Below the pieces are notes generated by a model. It ran no database searches. It was not told the DNA's origin and was given only the letters and a program-made list of their open reading frames with translations. From Methanosarcina sp. (GTDB taxonomy: Archaea; Halobacteriota; Methanosarcinia; Methanosarcinales; Methanosarcinaceae): 13,459 nucleotides of DNA. Location: assembly GCA_003157235.1 (NCBI GenBank), contig PMJC01000314.1, forward strand, positions 1 through 13,459, written 5' to 3'. The translations under genes were made by a program, and so were the position numbers. Positions within the stretch are counted from its first letter, which is position 1. Each line of letters begins with the position of its first letter. Shown one piece after another: positions 7,841 through 13,459 of this stretch.

Positions 7841-8224
7841 TTATTCCTCAACCATTCTGAATTTAGTCTCAATTTCGGGCTCAAAGACCTTATGAATTTG
7901 GAGGAATTTTTCAGTAGCTCTTTTAACTGTACCTGAAATTCCAAATATGTGCAAAGTTGCTCTCTTCCCGTTAATTCGAGTGAGAGCTGCCAGAGAAGCT
8001 CTTGTTTCTTTGACTCTGTTATTGGAGCACAGGATAATACCTTTCCAGTCTTCAAACCCCAAAACCTTAATATCGCATTCACTTGAAATTACATCCCCAA
8101 GCAGTGAGGAAGCAGAGGACATGATCTCCTTTACCAAATCACTCCTGTCTACAGGTCCCTCGGAAATCAGCTCAAAAGCTATATAGCGTTTTTTCCCACG
8201 AAGCGAAGGAAGCAAGCGTTTCAA
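7841..8224 (-). CDS. rnp2: RNase P protein component 2 (Pop5)
   Basis: One of the protein subunits of the archaeal RNA-based RNase P, which removes 5' leaders from pre-tRNA; Pop5 pairs with Rpp30 and supports the catalytic RNA. The 127-residue protein starts MKRLLPSLRGKKRYIAFELI and shows GFEDWKGIILCSNNRVKETR and GISGTVKRATEKFL, as in the COG1369 family, with normal length. The start is TTG at 8222-8224, overlapping the rnp3 TGA as TTGA; an in-frame stop just upstream rules out a longer form. Direct overlap with rnp3 fits coupled production of the Pop5-Rpp30 pair. It is the last gene before the long spacer. Confidence 0.93.
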   Translation of the reverse strand: MKRLLPSLRGKKRYIAFELISEGPVDRSDLVKEIMSSASSLLGDVISSECDIKVLGFEDWKGIILCSNNRVKETRASLAALTRINGKRATLHIFGISGTVKRATEKFLQIHKVFEPEIETKFRMVEE

Positions 8225-8940
8225 AAATAATCACGCTCTTTAAGCACTTCGATGCCTTCTCTTATATACCCAGATACAAGACGTTTCCTTGAAATAATTT
8301 TTTCAGGTACAGTACACATAGCTTCAAGAGCTTCTTCTTGTTCAAGCCCGCATATTTCAGCCATAGCAAGTGTTTCCATTGGGGAACGAAGGTCAAAACA
8401 GGACATTGCGCTGCTTGAGAGTACAAGAGAAACATCGTATTTCCTGGCAAGGTCTAGGTTTGCCCTGAGAGCCGATAAAAGACGGATACGCCTTGAACCC
8501 CTTGAATGAAGGAAAGGTCTCAATGTCAGGCCTATTGCAACCCCATTTTCAGCTGCTGCCTTTGCAAGCACCTGATTTAGCCCGCTGCTCTTATCAAAAG
8601 ACGGATGATTCAATATATCTACCCTAGGATTTTCCAGCGAAGCCTTGTTGACAGTTTCTGAACCTCCGTGTACTATCAAGACATCCACCGACTTTCTGAA
8701 TTTCCCTATCAAACTGTTAAGTTTCGAGGGATTTTCTTCTATGAGCTCAATTCCTCTGAAAATTTCAAATCCGTTGGTTGAGACAAGTAAAGGCGGTGAT
8801 TGAGAAAGTTTATCCGAATGATTTGCAATCACAATCCCACTGTACCCGAAATGCATGGCAAGAGTAGCAAGTTGCTCAACAGTATTATCCCCATCAGGAA
8901 TTGCATGAACGCAAAAATCATAAAATTTTGGCTTACCCAA
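8221..8940 (-). CDS. rnp3: RNase P protein component 3 (Rpp30)
   Basis: The TIM-barrel (PHP-like) subunit of RNA-based RNase P, which binds Pop5 and helps position the RNase P RNA. The 239-residue protein begins [20 protein letters not shown] and contains GYSGIVIANHSDKL, DVLIVHGGSETVNKA, VDILNHPS and LRPFLHSRGSRRIRLL, typical of COG1603. The start is TTG at 8938-8940, supported by GGAGG six bases upstream inside the end of the preceding gene, giving an eight-base overlap. Overlaps at both ends indicate tight coupling from rpl15e through rnp2. Confidence 0.93.
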   Translation of the reverse strand: MGKPKFYDFCVHAIPDGDNTVEQLATLAMHFGYSGIVIANHSDKLSQSPPLLVSTNGFEIFRGIELIEENPSKLNSLIGKFRKSVDVLIVHGGSETVNKASLENPRVDILNHPSFDKSSGLNQVLAKAAAENGVAIGLTLRPFLHSRGSRRIRLLSALRANLDLARKYDVSLVLSSSAMSCFDLRSPMETLAMAEICGLEQEEALEAMCTVPEKIISRKRLVSGYIREGIEVLKERDYF

Positions 8941-9373
8941 AAAATTCCTCCACTATGGCTCCAGCTTTTTCCCTACTCTTCGGATATGTCTTGATCTTGA
9001 CTTTTACAGTGATCGCATTCGAAGAATCAGTTAGCTTTACCTTCTGCAGGTACGCAGCCTGCTTATCAAAGCGGAGATGGAAAACCTGATCATTGCCCAG
9101 CCTCTCCGGCATTTCTTCCCTAAGCCGTGCTAAATCTTCCTTCAAAAAATGTTCCCGGACAAAACTAGCAAAACATAGACAGTCTGCCGTCCTTTTAATC
9201 TGCAAGCTCAATATGGTAATTGGATTTCCATGATGTCCCTCAGACTGAAGCTCTTCAATCAACTCCCTATCCCGGACGCTAGTGCTGGATACAAAAAATT
9301 TCAGAGCTTGCTTGACTCTGAATACGTCTTCCGTTGCGTGAGCGAGCGCACGCAGCGTTATGTAATAAATCAC
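8933..9373 (-). CDS. COG1325-family RNA-binding protein (predicted exosome-associated)
   Basis: A 146-residue archaeal protein of the family annotated as RNA-binding or 'predicted exosome subunit' because it keeps company with exosome and RNase P genes. Visible features are [20 protein letters not shown] at the N-terminus, a conserved [14 protein letters not shown] near residue 50, and [15 protein letters not shown]. Its role has not been shown, to my knowledge. It starts with GTG at 9371-9373, sharing four bases (GTGA) with the rpl15e stop, and ends inside rnp3. The placement between a ribosomal protein and RNase P subunits suggests work on structured RNA, perhaps during rRNA or tRNA maturation; that is inference from context. 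Confidence 0.85.
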   Translation of the reverse strand: MIYYITLRALAHATEDVFRVKQALKFFVSSTSVRDRELIEELQSEGHHGNPITILSLQIKRTADCLCFASFVREHFLKEDLARLREEMPERLGNDQVFHLRFDKQAAYLQKVKLTDSSNAITVKVKIKTYPKSREKAGAIVEEFFG

Positions 9374-9960
9374 TTCCCTCGACTCTTATGTCCACGGATG
9401 CTTGGCCTGGTTTTTTCAGTGCCCTTACCTCGTGTAGACATACCTCTGCCCTTACGACTGGCACTAGTCTTGCCTCTTGTAGCTCTACCCCTAACAGACG
9501 GGGAGCAGATCCAATTAAGATTCTTGTCACTCTTTATTACAGGATGATGAGGGTCTACAAGGATGGCTTCAAACCATATGTGCTTTCCATCCTCACCTAC
9601 CCAATAGGAGTTCAGGACCTCAAGGTTGGGGTACTTACGGTCTGCACGAGCTTCAGCAATCCTCTGGATACTCATGCCACCTGTGATCCTATTCTTTCCC
9701 ATTTTCTGTGTTCTTCTTCCACGGTTGAATCTCGATTTACCAAGTCCCCCGCGGCGTATCTTTATCCTGGCAACAATTATACCCTGCTTAGCTTTATATC
9801 CAAGAGAGCGAGCTCTGTCAATTCGTGTGGGTTTTTCGATTCTGGTCACAGACCCCTGTTTTCTCCAAACCTGCAAGCGCTCCCATCTGAGCTCTTTCAC
9901 ATATGTCTCTTCAGGGTTTTTCCATGCATCCCGTACATATCCATAGAAAGATTTTACCAA
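9370..9960 (-). CDS. rpl15e: Large-subunit ribosomal protein L15e (eL15)
   Basis: A basic 196-residue 50S protein. It shows [75 protein letters not shown] and the usual arginine/lysine-rich tail ([20 protein letters not shown]). Length matches the family. The start is TTG at 9958-9960 with GGTG about six bases upstream; a weak start codon on a ribosomal protein gene suggests control at initiation. It heads a run of four overlapping genes (rpl15e, COG1325 protein, rnp3, rnp2), so its leader probably sets expression of the RNase P subunits too. Confidence 0.96.
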   Translation of the reverse strand: MVKSFYGYVRDAWKNPEETYVKELRWERLQVWRKQGSVTRIEKPTRIDRARSLGYKAKQGIIVARIKIRRGGLGKSRFNRGRRTQKMGKNRITGGMSIQRIAEARADRKYPNLEVLNSYWVGEDGKHIWFEAILVDPHHPVIKSDKNLNWICSPSVRGRATRGKTSASRKGRGMSTRGKGTEKTRPSIRGHKSRGK

Positions 9961-10050
9961 TTAAAACACCAAGTTTCATTTATGTTTCACGGTTCAACCC
10001 TGTCTGCAGGGTCACACTCCAACGGGAACTAATCCCGAAAATGAAACATG
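9961..10050 (-). promoter_or_regulatory. Structured 5' leader of rpl15e
   Basis: On the minus strand the leader can fold into a branched structure. An outer 9-base stem joins GTTTCATTT (10039-10047) to AAATGAAAC (9973-9981). Inside are CGGGA-TTAGT-TCCCG (10023-10037) and ACCCTG-CAGA-CAGGGT (9997-10012). A second TGAAAC copy (9984-9989) could compete for the same 5' strand with six pairs. The outer stem ends only a few bases before the GGTG ribosome site and TTG start. I match it to no known riboswitch. It could be an L15e autoregulatory site, but that is inference. Confidence 0.5.
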
Positions 10051-10070
10051 CGATACAAAGGAATAATCTG

Positions 10071-10080
10071 ATTTAAAGCT
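10071..10080 (-). promoter_or_regulatory. TATA-like promoter of rpl15e cluster
   Basis: AGCTTTAAAT on the minus strand, preceded by a purine-rich GGCAAAG that could act as the BRE. Start of transcription about 25 bases on would fall near 10050, exactly at the 5' side of the leader's outer stem. That agreement is the main support. Confidence 0.4.
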
Positions 10081-11015
10081 TTGCCCCCTCAAAGACATTT
10101 CAAAAGCAAATAATTCTTCAAAAAACTTAATAGAAAAGGAAAAAGGGAAAAAAAAATGTAGGGAACTGAATCTTTTTATATTCAGTTTTCAATATTAGTT
10201 ATTTGGTCGTCAACTCATTATATGATTAATGTTTTAAAAGATCTAAATGTTAGTAGATTTCTTAATGTCCAGTTTGAATACTTAATTCCATAATCTCTTG
10301 AGATGTATTTTCGCATTTAACTTTTTTTATCTTCATATACCAATCCACCTACACTCTACAGAAGTTAAAATGGATGCAGTAGAAAATCATTTAACTTATC
10401 AAGAACTCTATTTCCTCCGAAAACTAACATGAAATTTTTGGATAACAGACACAAGCAAATTAAAAGTTGTTTCCACTTCAACTTTTTTGACATTTATTGC
10501 CTCATTACCTTTGGAAAGAATGTTATCCCATATTTGGTTTTTCAAAACCGTTATAAAATTAATTAGTGAATGTCATCAAAGGCTCAAATGTGACTTTGAT
10601 AAAGTATGCAAATTGCCTTTTGTGCATCCCCACTGCCAAAATAAATTTAGTGGGAGGAATTGTAATAAAAATGAGAGATAAATCGGAATCCTCTAATATC
10701 TATTTTAACTTAAATAGACGTATCTAATTACTTACTGCCGGAAAAGGAGAAAGCATAATTAATAGCCAATAGTTAATGAAAATTAACTAATTAAATTTGC
10801 CAATTTAATTAGTATAAAGATGATTTATTTGATAGTCCTTTATTAAGGCTGAATAGTTATAAAAATAGTTCCAAAGAACTCCAAGAATGACAAAAAGAAT
10901 AATTAATCAGATACAGAATTTAAAAGAATTAGTAACTTTCAGAATTCCTATTCAATAACTTGGGAATACTATTAAAAATCGAAATAACTGAAAAAAATGA
11001 TTAAAATAATCTTTT
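10081..11015. other. Long AT-rich spacer with hairpins and possible coding debris
   Basis: No intact gene is convincing. Hairpins are visible: AACTGAAT/ATTCAGTT (10164-10187) and a perfect 12-base inverted repeat with a 4-base loop at 10786-10813. Two short minus-strand stretches look protein-like: 10559-10627 (MHKRQFAYFIKVTFEPLM) and 10408-10545 (QIWDNILSKGNEAINVKK and ETTFNLLVSVIQKFHV). They lie in different frames and I do not recognise them; they may be remnants of one decayed gene. A 64-codon plus-strand frame (10487-10681) is over the same region and looks spurious. Confidence 0.45.
10786..10813. repeat. Perfect 12-base inverted repeat, 4-base loop
   Basis: ACTAATTAAATT, TGCC, AATTTAATTAGT. 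The arms are exact complements. No gene ends or starts within 200 bases, so it is not an obvious terminator of a listed gene. Related ACTAATTAA words recur at 7704-7731. Confidence 0.6.
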
Positions 11016-11017
11016 TT
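10992..11017 (-). terminator. Hairpin and T-tract terminator after the isomerase gene
   Basis: On the minus strand, A6-GATTA, TTT, TAATC-A-T7 forms a stem that overlaps the stop codon and ends in a run of Ts, followed by further T-rich sequence. It fits an archaeal T-rich terminator, with a hairpin added. Confidence 0.5.
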
Positions 11018-11789
11018 ATAAATTCCTTAAATAATCAAGGCTTTGAATTCCTTCTTCAACCGAACCCATCTCAGTAACAAAGACTCCTTTATAGTCTGAA
11101 AGCCTTTCCATGACAAATTTCCAGTTTATATTACCTCTCCCTAAAGATAGATGTTCATCTTTTTTTCCCATATTATCGTGAATATGCACATGGGATATTT
11201 TTTCTGCTAGGAGATCCAGAAAATCATTCACAAGCCCAACTGTGTTTGCGTGCCCTACATCAAAGGTAAAACCCACGTTATGACTCCCGATAGTGTCAAG
11301 CATCTCAAGTATTTCATCAGGATATTTTCCGAAGATTTTCGGAAAATCGGGCATATTTTCAACAGCGATGAGAATTCCAAAATCCGCCGCAAAGTCGCAT
11401 ATTTCACGGATTGAGGCCAGATTAGTCAGGTATGCTTCCTGCGGAACCTGTACGCCATAATGGGAAAGATAACCAGGGTGAATTACAGCCAAATTTACAT
11501 AGTTTGAAGCCAGTGTAAGGTAATGTTTCATCTGCCTGAGGACTTCTGCCCTGATTGAGTTGTTAAGACCTGCCAGATTCATATCCGAGAACGGCAAGTG
11601 TAGAGTCAGTTCAAGACCAGTGGTCTCATAGATATTTTTCAAATTCTGGATATTCTTGCTGTTCAAGCACTGGGACCCCTCCTGTAAAATCTCCCAACCA
11701 GTATACCCATAGTCTTCGAGCTTATAAACCCATTCGAAAGGATCTTCGATAGCTACATGCGATGAAAAACTGATTCTTTGCAATTGCAT
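11016..11789 (-). CDS. Sugar phosphate isomerase/epimerase-like TIM-barrel protein
   Basis: A 257-residue member of the xylose isomerase-like/AP endonuclease 2 superfamily. The metal-binding and active-site positions look intact: HLPF (H64), VIHPGY (H104), AVENMPD (E144), FTFDVGHANTVG (D177, H180), HVHIHDN (H202, H204) and VTEMG (E240). The fold supports divalent-metal isomerases, epimerases and endonucleases. The substrate cannot be told from sequence; family names in databases are generic. The ATG at 11789 lacks a strong ribosome site. The gene stands alone, with its own likely promoter and terminator, so it is probably not part of the superoperon. Confidence 0.85.
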   Translation of the reverse strand: MQLQRISFSSHVAIEDPFEWVYKLEDYGYTGWEILQEGSQCLNSKNIQNLKNIYETTGLELTLHLPFSDMNLAGLNNSIRAEVLRQMKHYLTLASNYVNLAVIHPGYLSHYGVQVPQEAYLTNLASIREICDFAADFGILIAVENMPDFPKIFGKYPDEILEMLDTIGSHNVGFTFDVGHANTVGLVNDFLDLLAEKISHVHIHDNMGKKDEHLSLGRGNINWKFVMERLSDYKGVFVTEMGSVEEGIQSLDYLRNL

Positions 11790-11840
11790 GAAGACAATTC
11801 ATTCCTTTTCATTAATTAATATAGGTTTGTACGTGGGAAT

Positions 11841-11850
11841 TAATATATAG
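11841..11850 (-). promoter_or_regulatory. TATA-like box for the isomerase gene
   Basis: CTATATATTA on the minus strand, 52 bases above the start codon, which would give a short leader of about 30 bases. Other AT-rich boxes nearby (around 11923-11933) are possible. Confidence 0.3.
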
Positions 11851-11976
11851 TTAACTAAATTAAGTTAGTTTAATGAGACCTTTCAATGAACTTCAACATA
11901 GCATTATTATACATATGAATAGTATATAAATATAAAGAATTATAGCCATACAAAATTTAAAAAGCTTGAGAAGATC

Positions 11977-12456
11977 TCAACCCTTTTCCACATAATCCAT
12001 TTCTACTTCAACAATCGGTATACCTCCTTCAGTAATGGGCAAAAGCCACTCTAAAAGTCTTTTCATTTCTTTCTGAGACTCAGCCATGATAACGATTTCA
12101 ATAGATCCGAGAGATTCTTTTAGAGCAGAAATACTGGGAACACCAACAAAAGCAGCCTGTTTATTTAGCAAGAAACTGACCGAAAGACTGTCACTGGATA
12201 AGTTTTTACTGAAAACTTTATTGCGGATACTATCTATAATCTCTTCTCTTCGAATGAGCCCATGCAGAGTTAGCAAGAGATCAAGCCCTCCTTCTCCAGA
12301 AACGAATAAACTGTGAGAATCTCCTAGCCCAGATTCAATGGTCTCAATAATCTTTTTTTCGAGTACTATATCAGTAAAAAGAGTAGAAATTGCTCGGATA
12401 ACTTTTTCGGGGTCCTCGGTGGGATACACAACTGCTGAAACTGTAACATGTATCAT
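11977..12456 (-). CDS. UPF0201 family protein (COG1931)
   Basis: A 159-residue archaeal protein of unknown function. Family traits visible are IHVTVSAVVYPTEDPEKVIR at the N-terminus, a central GEGGLDLLLTLHGLIRREEI, LNKQAAFVGVPSI, and an acidic hydrophobic end PIVEVEMDYVEKG. The family is small alpha/beta proteins restricted to archaea. ATG at 12456 has GGAG seven bases upstream. It follows the UPF0200 gene by 49 bases on the same strand, and the two are probably cotranscribed. The partnership may be the best clue to function. No catalytic motif is evident. Confidence 0.88.
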   Translation of the reverse strand: MIHVTVSAVVYPTEDPEKVIRAISTLFTDIVLEKKIIETIESGLGDSHSLFVSGEGGLDLLLTLHGLIRREEIIDSIRNKVFSKNLSSDSLSVSFLLNKQAAFVGVPSISALKESLGSIEIVIMAESQKEMKRLLEWLLPITEGGIPIVEVEMDYVEKG

Positions 12457-12505
12457 AAATTTGCTCCAGTATCGAAAAGGAGTTTATTTGCAGGGTTTTA
12501 ATGAA

Positions 12506-13117
12506 TTAAATTGAATCTTGTTCAGAAGAATTGTTTTTCCATACTTGACCTTTGGAGCTGTGTAACGAGTCTAAATCTGAGTAGGGACTCAAAATCTCGA
12601 CAACATTCTTTTTAAAAACATCTAAAGTGAAGCTGTTCTTAATTTCAATATTTGATTCTTCTATAGCTTCTCCCATACCCCAACCAAGTTCTCGCTCATC
12701 TCGATGACGGAGTTCTTCGATACTGTTCATATCATCGCTTCGACCTCTTTTTTGGACTCTGGAAAAGCGAATTTTAATCGGAGCGTAAATAGAAATAAGG
12801 ACAAAACCTATTCCAAATTCTCGCCTGAAGCATTCCACCTCGGCAATTCCGCGCACTCCATCCACAACCACAAATTCAGAATTCATTTTTCTGATGTGAG
12901 AAATGCAGCGTCTGGCAACTATATCCATGCCTTCACATTTGCGGAGGTCCGTTGCAACCATTCCGGTATTTGAGTCATTGGGTTCAAGCTCGCGTCTTAA
13001 TACCTCTTCCCGGATCACATTACCCATATTAACAACGGGAATGTTCATATGAGCGGCAATTCTTGCAGCTTCTGATTTTCCAGAAGCCGACATGCCTACG
13101 AATGCTATTATTTTCAT
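12506..13117 (-). CDS. UPF0200 P-loop kinase-like protein
   Basis: A 203-residue AAA/nucleotide-kinase-fold protein. Walker A is GMSASGKS at residues 8-15, followed by PVVNMGNVIREEV and a Walker B-like FVVVDGVRG. RFSRVQKRGRSDD resembles the arginine-rich lid of nucleoside and dephospho-CoA kinases, and HRDERELGWGMGEAI closes the core. Function is not established; its closest relatives are small-molecule kinases. I choose ATG 13115-13117 (MKIIAFVG), with AAGGT eight bases above, over a TTG one codon earlier. The last 25 residues (HSSKGQVWKNNSSEQDSI) go beyond the usual family length and look unstructured. Confidence 0.9.
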   Translation of the reverse strand: MKIIAFVGMSASGKSEAARIAAHMNIPVVNMGNVIREEVLRRELEPNDSNTGMVATDLRKCEGMDIVARRCISHIRKMNSEFVVVDGVRGIAEVECFRREFGIGFVLISIYAPIKIRFSRVQKRGRSDDMNSIEELRHRDERELGWGMGEAIEESNIEIKNSFTLDVFKKNVVEILSPYSDLDSLHSSKGQVWKNNSSEQDSI

Positions 13118-13149
13118 CAAAAATTACCTTTTAACCAAACATTATATTT

Positions 13150-13160
13150 GAATTATAATA
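13150..13160 (-). promoter_or_regulatory. TATA-like box for the UPF0200-UPF0201 pair
   Basis: TATTATAATTC on the minus strand, 33 bases above the chosen ATG; a start of transcription about 25 bases on would leave a very short leader. A second box, AAATATAATG, overlaps just downstream but is too near the start codon. Confidence 0.3.
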
Positions 13161-13284
13161 CGAAAAGAAACTTGATTAATTAAACCTAATCTCAAACCTG
13201 AATAGAGCTTGAAAAATTAATTGTATAACAGAGAGCCTGACTTTAACCTATAAATATGGTATGATCGTAGTCAAACCACAGGAT

Positions 13285-13295
13285 CATATATATTA
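13285..13295 (+). promoter_or_regulatory. TATA-like box for the right-edge plus-strand gene
   Basis: CATATATATTA about 40 bases above the GTG start at 13335. Another box, TATAAATA (13249-13256), lies further up. The region 13118-13334 is thus a divergent promoter region. Confidence 0.3.
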
Positions 13296-13334
13296 TTTCC
13301 TGAAAACTGAATACCTGAAGGTAAAAAGGTAAAT

Positions 13335-13459
13335 GTGGCAGATCGTGATAAATTGTGGGCAAAAAAGATTAAGGAAAAGCTAGAGAAAGAAAGGAAAAGC
13401 CAAAGATGTGGATAAGGTTAGGTGGAGGGTTGCACCCTCAAGAAAACATTTTGTTAAAA
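13335..13459 (+). pseudogene. 5' part of an unrecognised gene, apparently frameshifted, cut by window end
   Basis: A GTG start at 13335 with AAGGT upstream opens VADRDKLWAKKIKEKLEKER, then meets TAA at 13413-13415. Another frame takes over without a break in protein-like character: AKDVDKVRWRVAPSRKHFVK runs to the window end, but has its own stop (TAG) just upstream of the junction. Removing one A from the AAAA run at 13395-13398 joins the two as KERKAKDVDKVRW. This suggests a one-base insertion, real or an error in an A-run. The lysine-rich helix followed by WRVAPSRKHFV is not a family I can name. The gene is divergent from the UPF0200 gene. Confidence 0.5.

Noticed and set aside
9334..10032. 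Plus-strand frame of 232 codons opposite rpl15e
   Set aside because: Antisense shadow of a GC-richer, arginine-rich ribosomal gene.
9973..10047. The rpl15e leader as a tRNA gene or known riboswitch
   Set aside because: The stems do not give a cloverleaf with anticodon and T-loop, and I can match no known riboswitch core.
10487..10681. Plus-strand frame of 64 codons in the long spacer
   Set aside because: No ribosome-binding site or family features, and the opposite strand over the same bases looks more protein-like.

Overview
This window is archaeal and most likely from a Methanosarcina-like methanogen (Methanosarcinaceae). The grounds are the gene content and order, a low-GC sequence with long AT-rich spacers, the close resemblance of Rrp4, Rrp42, L15e and PsmA to Methanosarcina proteins as I remember them, a long acidic tail on Rrp41, GGAG/GGTG ribosome-binding sites, TTTATATA-type promoter boxes, and no TAG stop in any intact gene. 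Nearly every gene reads leftwards (minus strand).

Right to left, which is the direction of transcription: a partial plus-strand gene at the right edge (from 13335) diverges from a UPF0200 P-loop kinase-like gene and a UPF0201 gene (13117 to 11977). Next comes a lone TIM-barrel sugar isomerase/epimerase-like gene (11789 to 11016). After about 1 kb of AT-rich spacer, a structured leader begins the tight cluster rpl15e - COG1325 RNA-binding protein - rnp3 (Rpp30) - rnp2 (Pop5), in which each junction overlaps by 4 to 8 bases. A 796-base spacer with possible transposase debris then separates this cluster from psmA - SBDS - rrp4 - rrp41 - rrp42. The latter leads, across a small mobile-type repeat, to rpl37ae - rpoP. 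The far left carries a broken gene for the RNA-free RNase P (HARP, formerly 'RNA ligase partner').

Together this is the known archaeal 'exosome superoperon': RNA exosome (Rrp4/Rrp41/Rrp42), two protein subunits of RNase P, a proteasome alpha subunit, the ribosome maturation factor SBDS, two ribosomal proteins and a small RNA polymerase subunit. It couples RNA processing and decay, ribosome assembly, transcription and protein turnover.

The unusual part is the damage. SBDS has an in-frame TGA at the border of its first two domains. The HARP gene has a one-base frameshift and no start codon. A small plus-strand coding remnant (1322-1585) has two internal stops. The right-edge gene seems to have one extra A in an A-run. 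Two 84-base inverted-repeat elements in opposite orientation flank rpl37ae-rpoP, each with outward-facing TATA-like cores. Whether the lesions are real decay or sequence error cannot be decided from the sequence alone. I found no CRISPR array, rRNA or tRNA gene, and no clearly new multi-gene system.
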